Of a stretch of 64,000 nt of DNA, positions 12,201-27,200 are shown piece by piece. Position 1 is the stretch's first letter. Each line of letters starts with the position of its first letter. Under the pieces are notes generated by a model. That model searched no databases. It saw nothing but the letters and a program-made list of their open reading frames with translations, and had not been told where the DNA came from. Position numbers and translations under genes: made by a program. Source of the DNA: Ovis canadensis (lineage: Eukaryota > Chordata > Mammalia > Artiodactyla > Bovidae); contig NC_091255.1 of NCBI RefSeq assembly GCF_042477335.2, forward strand, positions 48,586,501 through 48,650,500, given 5' to 3'.

Positions 12201-15200
12201 CTGTGCCAGCTCTTAGTTGTGACATGCAGAACCTTTGGTCTTCATTGCAGCATGCAAGATCTTTAGTTATGACATGTGAACTCTCAGTTGCAGCAGGTGG
12301 GATCTAGTTCCCTGACCAGGGATTGAAACCAGGCCCCCTGCATTGGGAGCACAGAGTCTTAGCCACTGGACCACCAGGGAAGTCCCTATTTGTTCACTTT
12401 TAAAATGTCTCCTCCCCACCCCACCAGAATGTAAACTTAATGAAAACATGGATGTTGGCTGTAATTTTTATTGCTTTTTGCTATATTTTCAGCTCTCAAA
12501 ATAGTACCCATTATGACAGCCACTCAATAAATATTTGTTGAATTAATACATGAACTTTTACATCTCTATCTTTGCTACTTATAAATACTCTCTAGGTCAA
12601 GGTTCTACAAACTACAGCTTATCCCCTGTTTTTGTATGACTTGTGAACTGAGTTTACATTTTTTAATGGTTGAAAAAAATCAGAAAGATGCATCTCATGC
12701 AACTTGAAAATTGTGTGGAATTCTAACATCAGTGTTCATAAATAAAGTTTTATTGAAGCATGGCCAAATCCATGTTGTCTACAGCTGCTTCTGTATTCCA
12801 AGAGCAGAGTTGAGTACTTGCAACAGAAACTATATGACTTGCAAAGCCAAAAACATTCACTATCTGGTAACCTTTTAGAAAAAGTTTGTCAAGACCTGGT
12901 CAAATCTACTATTAATACTAACACTAACACTGCACTGTCCAATACAATAGCCACTAGCCACATGTGCCAATTTGAGTTTAAATTTAAGTAAAGTTAAAAT
13001 TTTAGTTTCTCAGTTACCCAACCACATTTCAAGTATTCAACAGAACATGTAGCTAAGGGTCTTTCATATTGGAGAATATAGATAAAGAATATTTCCATTC
13101 CCGTAGAAAGTTCTACTGAAGGGCACAGCTCTAGATTTTAGAATATCTCGTTGCCGCTTGGGATACCACTCAATGCAAAGTTATTTAAAGCAAACATTAC
13201 AACTTCGGGTCAGGAAAGAAAACATGTATAAAAGTTAAATCAATGAAAATTCTAAAGAAATTATACTAGGAAACAGCTTAACAATGCTCATCTTCTATCA
13301 ATGTTTTCTAAACTCCTACAATTGGAATTTTAGGGGAAAGCACTTTCTATTAATGCAGTCATCAAAAAGGTAAAGAATATAGACAGCATCTTCATACAAA
13401 GAACTTTATAAATTTTACTGATTAAAAAATTAATGTGACTCTTCAAAGGGTTAAGAAAGAAAACCCACATGATGCCAAACATCCAGATAAAATATTTCTA
13501 AATTTACCTATATGGGGCCTCCCAGGTGGCAGAGTGGAAAAACAATCTGCCTGTCAATTCAGGGGATATGGGTTAAATCCCTAGTTTGGGAAGATTCCAC
13601 ATCCTGTGGAGCAACTAAGTCCATGTGGCACAACTACTGAACCCACTCTCTAGGGCCCATGAGCCACAACTACTGAGCTTGTGCTCCGCAACAAGAGAAG
13701 CCACCACAATGAGAAGCCCATGCACCACAACTAAGAGTAGTCCCCCACTCACCATAAGTAGAGATAGCCGAGCAAAAGCAACGGAGACCCAGTGCAACCA
13801 AAAATAAAGTACTTATATATGTGCATACAAAATAAACTCAGCATGTTCATTAGAATTTTTATATCATTAGATAAAATCATTTTTCTTACCTAATTTAAAA
13901 GCCAAAATTACAATCCCTACTTAACACTCTTTCATATCAATTTCCCTCCTGCTCTTGCCATAACTAATCTCCTGATATATTTTTTGTTTAATTAAATAAT
14001 TACTGTTTTCCATTGACACTGGTGTTGTACTGTGCTTTCCAATGACATTTTACCTCTTAAACAATAAATCTTATGGAAAGATTCTTTAAAAGTTCAATCT
14101 TCTAAGACTGGACCAAGAATAAATAGAAATTATGAACAACCCAATTACAAGCACTGAAACTGAAGCTGTGATAAAAAAAATCTCCCAAAAAACAAAAGCC
14201 CAGGACCAGATGGCTTCACAGGAGAATTCTATCAAACATTTAGAGAAGAGCTAATGCCCATCCTTCTAAAACTCTTTTTAAAAGTTGCAGAGAAAGGAAC
14301 ATTTCCAAACTCATTGTACAAGGCCACTATCACCCTGATACCAAAACCATACAAAGACAACATAAACAATAAATCTTATAAAAAATACATAGCTTCTGTA
14401 ACTGATATAGTTCACAAATATATTGGACTGTTAAAGTTAAAGGTTATTTCTTTTGTAGTTTTCCAAGCACTCTATAAAGTCAAAGCTTTATTAGCAATCT
14501 CAAATTGTTTTCTACCAGAAGTGAAAACAAGCCTCATCATATGCTTGCTGAGAGATGACAATTTCAAATTTGTTTTTACTCCTTAAGATTCTCTCTTTGA
14601 CAAAGATGCTGTTTAAAAAATTTCATAAGTTAGAATTTTTGTTAAATATACCAAGATTTTTCTCTGAGATTCTAGCATTTTATGTGCTACAAAATGAAAA
14701 GGGGTAGATTACAAATAAAATTTAAAATTGAAAATGGTAAGGATCTGGTTAATTGAGATTTCATCAAAATTCACATGTGAATAATATGTTATCTATGAAC
14801 AAAATCAAATATTTACATTAGCAACAAAACATGCAACCATATTTTTAATTCGAATGATTGTAAACTTTTCATTTTGTTACTTTAAGTAATTAGCATTCAG
14901 TAAAGGATATCCGCTAATAAACATGGAAGTCTGCTCAAGGTTATGTGGCAGCCTGGTGGGGAGGGGACTTTGCGGGAGAATGGATATAAGTATATGTATG
15001 GCTGAGTCCCTCCAATGTTCACTTGAAACTATCACAACACTGTTAACTGGCTATGCTCCAACACAAAACAAAAGTTAAAAAAAAGAATACCAGCTAATAT
15101 AATTCTATTCTTAATTTCAGAGATCAGATTTCCACTTGCTGGTCTGTCTTTCCAGCACAGCGTAGGAGCTAAAAGAGACCAAAATGTCAGTCTCAGAAAG

Positions 15201-18200
15201 AGCCCTGCACTGAGTTTGCCAGCTGTCCTCAGCACTGGTGCCTGACAGCAGCCAGAAAGTTGCCTTTGAGTGTCAGCATTTCCCTTTACCTTCATAACAA
15301 TAAACTGATTTCTCTATCCCCATACCTCTTCCCCATACCTCTTTCTTAAGTTTAAAATGTCCACTTTTACGTTTTAACAAAAAGCTTTGGAAACTGAGTC
15401 ACTGACTACAAAATGATCCTTATAATCAATGAAATTAGAAACGATGGAATTGAAGTAGATATCTTACGTATCTTATCTCTTCTTTCCCTGCCACTTGATA
15501 TTTGAATTTTCTCCAACATCCAACTATTTGGATTATGAAGTCTCTGCTTAGACACTTCCAAGAATACAGAAGTTATACTTTTCCTTTTCAGAAAAATTCT
15601 AATGTTTTAAAAAGTTCCTCGTTAAATACGGTGGAACTCAAAATTTCCTGAACTGTCCATTTCAGGTCCTACTTCAGCTTTCTGGGAACATCCAGAATAA
15701 ATTATTACACAAATGCTACCACTCAGTTCCCTAACCATGGTGAGAGCTTTCTTCTGAACCTGGTTTTGTTTGCCTATGGTCCTCCAAAAATGTGGCATCA
15801 AGCACTTAGCCCAGGAATGCAAATGAGACTTCATATTATCTCATAGCATCTCTGGAAAATAAACAGGTGCAATGGCATTTATTATTCTTCCCATTTTACA
15901 AACAAAATTTAAGACAAAAGAATGACAAAAAATATAAAGTCATGTAATTGTCCAAAGGTACAATGTCAGTGGCATATTATGAAGAGAAACAGGATTCCTC
16001 TCTTGAGTTTCAACCTTTGTTTCAAAGAATTTAAATAATGTTTTAAGGTGCTTTCCTACATAGATTATAAATCTTGGAAGAAGGTCAGAACTAGAAGACA
16101 TTTTAGACCCAATTAATTTCAAATACCTCAAGTGAGAGGAAAGGAAGATATTAAAAAAGGGGGGGCATGCGTTAAAATGAGAATAGTCTCTCCAACCATG
16201 AGATTCTTCCTTTCCTTCCTCTTTGGACCAAGGTAAAGGTTAAGAGACATCAAGAATACTTCTCTAAGAACATCAGATCAATACAGCCCACATTACCCTC
16301 TTTTTTTTTTTTAAACAAAATATTCCATTTTCCCTAGATTAAATGTGAAGAAATTATAGACTGCAGGGCACAGATCTTAAACAGCAAATTCAATATCTAG
16401 TGTTTTTTGCCTTGAAAGGTCTGTTACTCTAAAGTTGTAGAAAAATATGTCTTACCATGGGTATCACGTGCCAAAAAACATGCAGAGAGAAAAGAAAGAA
16501 TAAGCATTTCATGCCATTGACGCTTTTAAAAATTGTCTGTGCTAAAATGATTGAATCCAACATACTGCAAGTAAGATTTTCATTTCGTAACTGTAAAATG
16601 CCTAGTTGGTTATAAAATAACTGAAGTTAAAAACAAAATATCAATTGAAGATGGGTGACAGACTTAAATGTGAAAACTACAACAATCAAATTTCTAGAGG
16701 AAACTATATGAGAATATTTTCATGGCCTTGGATAGGCAAAGACTTAATCCCCAAAGGAAAAAAAAGAACTTAGTCTTCATTAAAATTAAGAATTCTGTTT
16801 ATCAAATAGATTAAGAAAATAAATAAACAAGTTACAGACCCAGAGAAAATATTTGCAATACACATCTGATGAAGTTTATGCTTCTAAATTTTAAATGCCT
16901 ACAAAATCAATAAGAAAAATATAAACAATCCAATTTTTTTAATGTACAGAAGACTTATAGCACTTCAAGAAAAAGAATATGTAAATAGCCAATAAACATA
17001 CAAAAAGGTACTCAACATCATTATTCATCAGGAAAATACAAATTAAAACCACAATAAAATACCACTAAACACCTACCAGAATAGCTAAAATTTAAAAGAC
17101 TGACAACAGCAAGTGTTGACAAGATGTGGAACAACTGGGGATCACCAGTGAGAGGGTAACAAGTCCAACCACTTCAGAAACTGTTTGGCAGTATGCATCA
17201 TACCTAAGAACACACCCACACTATGACTTAGAAATGCTAGTCCTAGATATATATCCAAGAGAAATGAATGTATATGTCCATCAAAAGACATGTACAAGAA
17301 TATTCATCATATAGATAAACAATGGAAACAAATCCAATGTCCATCAACAGTACAATTAATAAACAAGTTGTATATTCATACTACTCAATAATAAAAAGGA
17401 TGAACTATTAATAAATGTAACAATATAGATGAATCTCAAAGGTACGTTGAGTAAAAGAAACCAGACACCCAAAAAGGACCTACTGTATGATTTATGCAGA
17501 AGCCAAGAACAAGAAAACTGATCTATGGTTACAGAAGTCTGAATAGCGCTTTACTTGGTGTGCGTGCTCCGTCACTTCAGTCACGTCTGACTTTTTGCAA
17601 TCCTACGGACTGTAGCCCATCAGGCTCCTCTGTCCATGGGGATTCTCCAGGCAAGAATACTGAACTGAGGTGCCATGCCCTCCTTCTGGGGATCTTTCTG
17701 ACCCAGAGATTAAACCCATCTCACTTATGTCTCTTGCATTGGCAGGAGGGTTCTTTACCACTAGTGCCACCTGAGGAACCCTTTTTACTTGGTGTAAAAG
17801 GAGGTTTTGCAAATGGGCACAAAGGGAATCTTCTGGAGTGATGCAAATGTCTTTTTCTAAATTTTATTTTACTGAAGTATAATTGATTTAAATGCTATGT
17901 TTCTGGTATAAAATGTTTCCTATCTTGACTTTGAAGGAATGCATATAGATAAAAATTAATCAACCTGTATATGTAAGAAACGTATACTTCATTGGATAAA
18001 CTATTCCTTAATTAAAAATAAATCTATTGAACACAATCATTTTCAAATATCTAAAACACCAAAGGAGTTCCTGGAGGTCCAGTGGTTAGGACTTGGCACT
18101 GTCACTGCTGGGGTTCTGGGTTCAATCCCTGGTCAGAGAACTAAGATCTTGCAAGCCACATAGTTCAGCCAAAAAAAAAACAAACAAAAAAAACACAAAA

Positions 18201-21200
18201 GCCGAAACCTTAAAAATACAATTATAGCAGTATCTTCTTTTAAAAAAACGTTTGAAATTTGGGAGATTTTCATAAGTTTTCTATAGTTTTTATGGACTAT
18301 ATCTATACCAACCATCCTCTGAATGGGCCCCGTGTAAAAATTCCTATGGTGAGGAAATTTATTTACATGTTATGTACCACCTAAATATGAAGATATTTTC
18401 AGTGATAGCTAATTCTCCAATCAAATTTTCCTGAGGATTGAGATTTTAAGATTTGCTTCAATTTTGATCTTTGATTTTTTTCCTTTTTTCACTAAACTTA
18501 GGCTACAGATAATTTGTGTCATTCATCCTTGGAAAACAAAAACAAACAAACAAAATCTCTTGATCCACATCTATGCTTCTCTCCAGCAATAGCCCCACTT
18601 ATTTCTGTGCTTCACTTCCTAGCTAAACTTCTGGAGAATATAACCTGTACCCAGTGATTCTACTTCTTCTATTCCCCTTCCTGCTTTAACCATTTCAGTC
18701 TGGTTTCCATCCCCACAACTCCACAAAAACCACTTTTGTTAAGGTCACTAACAAGTTTTACATTGCCCCAAACCAGCCCACACTATTTGTCCTCACCTTA
18801 CTTGATTTTCCAGCAACAGTGAACATAGCTGTTCACTCTCTCCTCTGAATTCCATTACACCACACTCGGTTGGTTTTTCTACTTGTCTCGCCATGCTGTT
18901 TCTCATATGTTAGCCCCTCCACCTCTACATGACCACCTAAGTAGGACGCGTCTCAGGGCTTGATCCCGAGCCCTCTTCTCACAATAGGTGGCCCCAGTCA
19001 TTCTCATGGCGCTAGTCGGACATGACTGAGCGACTGAACTGAACTGAACTGAAAGATCACCTACGTGCTGAGGATGACCAAATTTCTATCTCTAGCCAGA
19101 CTTTTTATTCAGAGGAGAGGTGCACCAACCCTGCCCTGAGCATTATTCTTCCTTTTAGCACTGTTCTTTTATAACACTTCAAATAATTCAAATCTTTTCA
19201 TTGGGGGTTTATTTGTTTGGGAGCCTACCTTCCTCAGTTCAGTTCAGTCGCTCAGTCATGTCCGACTCTTTGCAACCCCATGAATTGCAGCATGCCAGGC
19301 CTCCCTGTCCATCACCAACTCCCAGAGTTCACCCAAACTCATGTCCATTGTGTCAGTGATGCCATCCAGCCATCTCATCCTCTGTCATCCCCTTCTCTTC
19401 CTGCCCCCAATCCCTCCTAGCATCAGAGTCTTTTCCAATGAGCCAACTCTTCGCATGAGGTGGCCAAAGTATTGGAATTTCAGCTTTAGCGTCAGTCCTT
19501 CCAAAGAACACCCAGGACTGTAAATTCCAAGCAGGCAAAAGCACTGTTGTCTTCTTCACCATTGTATTGCCACTATTTTGCATACAAGACACATAACAGT
19601 CAGTGAACAGTTCTTGAATGAAGAATGAATGAATAAACATTTCTGACTTTTGAATTACATTGCTATTAATATAAATGTTATATTACAAGGTAAGTCAAAA
19701 CCAAATGTTATAAAAACTTTCATTGCTCAGCTTTCTTTTAAAACCAGGATATAAACAATAAAAATATATTCTAGAACAATAGGAATACCAGACCACCTGA
19801 CCTGCCTCTTGAGAAACTTATATGCAGGTCAGGAAGCAACAGTTAGAACTGGACATGGAACAACAGACTGGTTCCAAATAGGAAAAGGAGTACGTCAAGG
19901 CTGTATATTGTCACCCTGCTTATTTAACTTACATGCAGTGTACATCATGAGAAACGCTGGGCTGGAAGAAGCACAAGCTGAAATCAAGATTGCCAGGAGA
20001 AATATCAATGACCCCAGATATGCAGATGATACCACCCTTATGGCAGAAAGTGAAGAGGAACTAAAGAACCTCTTGATGAAAGTGAAAGAGGAGAGTGAAA
20101 AAGTTGGCTTAAAGCTCAACATTCAGAAAACTAAGATCATGGCATCTGGTCCCATCACTTCATGGAAAATAGATGGGGAAACAGTGGCTGACTTTATTTT
20201 GGGGGGCTCCAAAGTCACTGCAGATGGTGACTGCAGTCATGAAATTAAAAGACACTTACTCCTTGGAAGAAAAGTTATGACCAACCTAGATAGCATATTA
20301 AAAAACAGAGACATTACTTTGTCAACAAAGGTCCGTCTAGTCAAGGCTATGGTTTTTCCAGTAGTCATGTATGGATGTGAGAGTTGGACTATAAAGAAAG
20401 CTGAGTGCAGAAGAATTGATGCTTTTGAACTGTGGTGTTGGAGAAGACTCTTGAGAGTCCCTTGGACTGCAAGGAGATCCAACCAGTCCATCCTAAAGGA
20501 GATCAGTCCTGGGTGTTCACTGGAAGGACTGATGTTGAAGCTGAAACTCCAATACTTTGGCCACTTGATGCGAAGAGCTGACTCATTTGAAAAGACCCTG
20601 ATATTGGGAAAGATTGAGGGCAGGAGGAGAAGCGGATGACAGAGGATGAGATAGTTAGATGGTATCCATATGTCCATACCAACTCAATGGACATGAGCTT
20701 GGGTAAACTCTGGGAGTTGGTGATGGACAGGGAGGCCTGGTGTTCATGGGGTTGCAAAGAGTCAGACACGACTGAGTGACTGAACTGAACTGAACTGAAA
20801 GATATAAAGATGATCTACTGCTAACCCAGTGTGTGCTATGAAAGTGATGTTTCACTAATACTTTTCAAACTGTGGGCCATGTTTATCAGATTTTAGTGTG
20901 CACAAGAATGCCCTAGGAATCTCATTAAAATGCAGATTTTGATTCAGCATGTCTGGCCTGAGATTCTGCATCTGTAACATGTCCCAGATGTTTCCAGTGC
21001 TACTGGTCCATACACCACACTTGGATTAACAGGTGTTTAAAGGATCTTTGTACATGAATTATGAATTAAACTGAACATGTGCTGGATCCTAACTTTACTT
21101 CTAGTAGAATGCAAGGTGATTTTTGTACACATCATCTTATTCAGACTTGCTGGTCTCTTGCAGTATTATAAACTTAGAGGAGTTCTCAACCTTATCAAGA

Positions 21201-24200
21201 CCAAGTGCCCTCCTCTTTTAGAAAAAGTATTTTATAATACCTCTTTACCCCAGGTCGACCCCTGGGTTGGGAAGATCCCCTGGAGAAGGGAACAACAACC
21301 CACTCCAGTATTCTTGCCTAGAGAATTCCATGGACATAGCAGCCTGGCAGGCTACAGTCCATGGGGTAACAGAGTCGGACACAACTGAATGACTAACACA
21401 CACACACACCATCATAAATTAAAAATAACCTATCCACACATCGAAGTTTTCTAAAAATGAAAACCTAACTGTAACATAAATGTGAAATAAATAAAATAAT
21501 TTGTTTTAATATCTAAATGTACTAGTAAATTATTATAGAAGACATAATAAGAAGGTAGTCAGATGTGTTTATAGAATCATCATGAATGCAAGAGACAAAA
21601 TATGCAAGATATAGCTTGCATCAATAATGGCAAAAGTCTTGGCTCTAAACTAAAGAAAGAATCATCTTCCTTTAACTTACTGGGGGTTGGTCAAAAGGAA
21701 CCCAGACAAACTTTTTGGCCAACCCATAGACAGCAGTTTCATTCTTAAACAATTTAGATTGCATTAAAACCATGCAAGAATACTTTATGCATAAAATACA
21801 GTTAGGTTCTAGCAGTCATTAGGTGACATAAAATATTACTAAGTTTCAGAAAAGCAAGAGATTCCAACCTAGAATAGGGAACAGCTTCCTAAAAGACTGC
21901 CAGTTGCTGATCTGTGGTAGAGGCAAAGGGTCAATAGCTAAGTAGCAGTGGTCCCTACAGTAATATCCTTACCTAAACAACTTTACATGAGCACATATGC
22001 ATAGGAAAAAAATATTCTGTGGATAAAAATTGAGCATGCTCAATAATCAACTTTTTATGAATGTGGAGTTATATCATAGCTGATGTAAAATATAATACTC
22101 CACTCTGAAAAAATGGTTTTCGTAATATTTAACAACTAATCATTTTTGCCATCATCTGCCTTTATCTCTGCAATTGAAGATCATTTGTTATACACTTGTG
22201 CACAGTGTAGACAGTAGCACAAATGTATATCAGAGGCTCGATTTGACTTTCATGTGTATCATTTACCATATATTAGCGCATTGAAGATTATCCCTATAAA
22301 ATGTATATTCAGACCTCAAAATAAAACTTTTTAACCAGCTCTTTGAAAATATTAAAAATTTATAAATGTGGTATGAGTAAGATCGTGGTTGTGCACTGAA
22401 TTTTTTTCCTGTGCATATTTGCTCATATAAAATTGCTCTCATGTTCTAAATATTCTGCTATGTTAACATTCTCTCAAACGGATAATACTTTGCAAATAAA
22501 CTGATCACTGTGTGATAGAGAAATCAAATGAAGTAAAATATGGTATTCTCAACTTTAAAAAGCAAAACATTTGTTGTGAAGAAATAGTTTATTGTGGCTT
22601 GCTGAAACACTGCAAAAAATGTAGCAAAGCCAAGGATTAGATTTCACTATGTTATTTTGCCCTAAATTAAGCCAGTATTGGATTAGAAAAAAATAACAGT
22701 ATTCATCCTGTTGAATTCAGCCAACATTCGAAGCTCTTCTATCAAACCTTTAATAGCACCTCTGACAAATTAACCAGAAAAATTAACTAGCTTTCATGTC
22801 ACTATTTTCTTTACTATCTTTACCACAAAAGTTGAACAAATAAATAGTCAAATGACCAAACATAGGCAATTTATTAGTTGATTTATTTAATAAATATGAC
22901 TGCAGTCCTACCATGTGCTAGGGACTAGGCAGGGTACTAGCTATCACTGGTGATAAAAAGATCCCTACACTGTGGAATCTGACAGTTTGGACGGGGCAAC
23001 AGGTGTACTAATGACCAAAATATGCAAGAAATCCAGTTAAATAATCTTTAAATAATTAAGAGCTAAGAGTAAAAAATACAGTTTTGCACTGCTTCATCAG
23101 TGATGCTATTGAAATGTTTTCCATTTCTCTTATTTTAAAAAGTTTCCTTTATAAACCCACAAATAACCTGATGTGCCAAAAATGTTATCTCTAAAAACAG
23201 TTGCTAATAAATACAATTTGTGATATGTTGCCAATTCCATTGACATAATAAGTCAGGAGGTAAGCGGCTTTTGAATTTTTGATGCATAAAAAGCACTGCT
23301 TCATAAATGCTTTTATTCTGTTTCATATCTATTATTAAACATTTCGTTTTTTCTGTCTTCTAGATGGGCTACCTGTCCAATATAATATGGTATTGACTCC
23401 AAATTATATTGATTTACTCTACATCACTTTGTACTCTAAGAACTTTAATTCTGGATGCAAAAGCAGATTTCATTAAGGCTGAAAAAATTATCTCATTCAG
23501 GATCATTAGGGATTATTTTGACAGATTTTACAGCAATAATAATTAATAGTTATATATATATATATATATATATATACACCACTTTTCAAATAATCCCCCT
23601 ATAGAAATATAGTCATTGTTTCATTATTTCATCTTTTTCAAAAAAGTGATTCAAAAGGGCTTACGGTCATCCTTATGATTTCTAATTATTATGAATGTGC
23701 CAGTTAATGGGAGAGTTGTATTTTCAAAAGGCTTAACAGCAGCCTACTCTATGTTCTCGTGACGTTTAGAATCTTTTTCCACAATAACTAACGTATGTTT
23801 AACACATTCAAAACACATTTATTGGGTACTACAGGCAGCTTCTGTGTTAATCACTCCTTCTTCACACATGGTCTAGAGCTACAGCTTGAGTTAGGAGCCA
23901 ACTCATACTGGTTATCTGATAAAAGACCTACCGATAATCTTTTAGTCGTAAGTGTAAATATATACACTGATGACAAACTTTTAACAACATATTAAAAAGG
24001 TATCACCAGGAAAATGTATGATAATTTTATGAGACCATTCATGTATCTTACTGACTGAGAAAGTAAATTTCCCCTCATATTTGATCCATATTTTAATGGA
24101 CTAATATGTGATCCTGAAATCTGCTCATGTTAAAAGGTAAGGTTTAGCATTAAGTAATATGCTAGTCAAAAAATCAATACCATTTTTGTTTTCTAAGTTT

Positions 24201-27200
24201 TCCTTTCTGTTATACCATTTTAAATACTTAAACATTTTTCTGAGTTCTAACAAGGAATTGCTAGCACCAATCCCTTATTCACAAAGAATAATAAAAGGCA
24301 TCAAAATAAAGATAATGAAAATGACTTTTCAGCACCATTTTTTCAAAGTTTTTTTATGTGGACCATTTTCTTAAATTCTTTATTAGATTTGTTACAATAA
24401 TGCTTCTGTTTCATGTTTGGTTTTTTGACTGTGAGGCATATGGGATGTTAGCTCCCTGACCGGGGATCGAACCTGCACCCCTGCAGTGAAAGGCAAAGTC
24501 TTAACCACTGGACCGTCACCAGGGAAGTCTCTTTTGGGCACCATTTTGAAACTTTAATGCAACAAACTCTGAGGATCTTTTATGAACCAGGAACTGCTCT
24601 TTGCACTGAGTATACAAAAATAAGACATAGTTTCTGCCTTCAGAAGCTTAAAGACCAGTGATGGAATAAACACTTAAATCGGTGAATAATTTCAATATAA
24701 TTGGGAGAAGTATGCATAGCAAGGAAAGGCCCTTAGCCCAGTTGGATGGAGGTGAGGGACTGAATAGAATGACCACCAGAAAGCACCAGGAAAAGTCATG
24801 AGGAGGTCCTTCATGGTGATAATGCATGAAAAAATGAGTAGGCATAACAAGGTAAAGAATGGGATGAAAATTTTAGGAAAGACATGGAAGTATGAAACAG
24901 CATATTAGATTGTAGCAAACACAACCAGAAATTTTCTTAAATTATGTTCTACCAGGACCCCATGACCTTTCTGTGGCTTTTGTTCCTTTGAATTTTATCA
25001 GTTCAACCTTCACATGTTCATAACGGAGGGCTAGTAAACCACCATCTGGAGGCTGTATCTATGTAAATACCATCCATCCAGAACAGAGAAAGGAAGCTAG
25101 AAATGAAAAAAATGGCTACCACAAAAGCCATGTGGTGGGAAGCTGACATCAAGAAGGAGACAAAAATTACACAATAACCTGGGAATATTTAGTGTAGGGG
25201 GATTCAGCTCTGCACAGTTCGAAACCCCATGAGAATATACTACAGAACGATATATAACCTGATGCTCAGAATACTGAGTCTGGGTCCCTAAGATAAAGTT
25301 TTCTCTTGTGGACCTCACTTATAAGGGGTCTGTGTAACAAATACTCATAGAAAGATTTCTTCCCAATAATGTTGAAATAAAAAAGGTTTTTAAAAATATT
25401 TATTTATTTAGCTGCACTGGGTCTCAGTTGTGGCACATGGGCTTTTCTCATGGCATGTGGGATCTTCATTCCCAGACCTGGGATCAAACCTGCATTGCCT
25501 GCATTGGAAGTGGGATTCTTAACCACCAGACCACCAGGGAAATCCCAAAAGTTTTATATTAAATAAGAAATACGCCAATATCTATAAAATTCGTATTTGT
25601 GAACTACCCATTTCTCAACTATCAGATAGAAGAGATATTATTATAGCACAAATAACAAAATTCAGTAACATAAAGATCTCTGTGTAGAAAATATTCAGGA
25701 TGACAAATTGGGAGAAAAGGAAACAATTCTAGTTCTCGATTTATTACATGCATTAACTCTTCATCTTTACATGACAAACTTTCTATTTCAAAAGCTTATT
25801 TCATCTGACATCTTCACACACAGAAATTCTCAATAAATGTCTGGTGATGAGTGAAAAAATGAATAACTTTTTAAAAAGATTTTATATGTTGAAGAAATAC
25901 TGACTATATAGTTTCACATTTCACAATAAACCATAGCATATTAATCTGGCCCCCAAATTAGGCAGAAAATAAAAGTACTTCATCAAGTACTCTACTTGCT
26001 TATAGTGCCAAGATATGACAGGTATACACTATGGGTCAAATTCTAAACTGGGACCAAAATATCAAAATAATATAAAAGTACTTTAAATATCAAACACATA
26101 GACCAGATTAGCCAATCTTGAGTGGCTATAATAAACCAGATATTTTATTACACCAAATACTCTGATCCTCAAGGACGTGATGTTAGAATAGACAAATTCA
26201 CATCACTAACCCTTCTGTTAATCTTAGTTTTTAAGTGTGAAATCTGAGCATCAAGCATACCATGTAACATCTATCTCCACAGATTATGAATATAATCTAC
26301 TCATCTAAACTCACCTAGTGATTCAATTCTGTATTCTCTTTCCATTTATAGCCTGTACATTCCAAATAAAATTCTATACAAGTTTTCATTCCTTTTTTAT
26401 TCAGCTTATCAAAAAGTCAGTTAGGGCTTTAATATCCTGAATTATGCTATTTAGTTAATAATTCATTTCACATTAAATAAATGAATTCAGGGGCATTAAC
26501 ATTTATAGAGAAACATTCCAGTTTCCACTATCTTACACTAATTCATATGTTATTCTTGAGAATGAAATGATAATGACTAAGACTAGGAAAAAAAAGTTTT
26601 GGAGTATTAATCTATCACTTCACAAAAATAAACTCAGGAATTCATTTGAAATAATTAAAGCCTGAGTGTTTTTTTTTAATTATTTTTTCTACTGTACAAC
26701 AACCTAATTTTTTCCTGTTCTTGGTCAATGAAATCTTTACATAAGAATTACACATCATAAACCATTTTTCAAATATTCAAAGTATAAATTTTTAGATTTA
26801 CTTTTAAACCTTGATTTAAAGCAAAAAGTTTTTCATAAGAGAAAACCCTCAAAATATTCTTCAATAATGATCATTAAAATTTTTTTTTTACAGAATACTA
26901 AATATGTACTGTGCACTGACTTATCATTTGGCGCTCTACTTAGAGGTAAAAAAAACACGTATAAGTGCCAAGTCAGTTTAAAATTATAAACATACCCATG
27001 TGTAAATTAAAGATTTACAATCACAGTACTGTGCTCAATTATACATGAAACAAAATTTACTTTGTGTCCTGACATATTCAATCAAGTTTTAATAACTTCA
27101 TAGATCCTAGACCTAAAGCAGCCAAAGATCAACGTATACTGGCAATAAGAGAGCCTTCAATCATTATGAAGAAAATATCCAAGCTATTGATAATTATTTA

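Noticed and set aside
19809-20639. 276-codon open frame as a possible host gene
   Set aside because: It encodes BovB reverse transcriptase (YADDT box, [10 protein letters not shown]) and lies in a 5'-truncated LINE; similar copies occur many times in the window.
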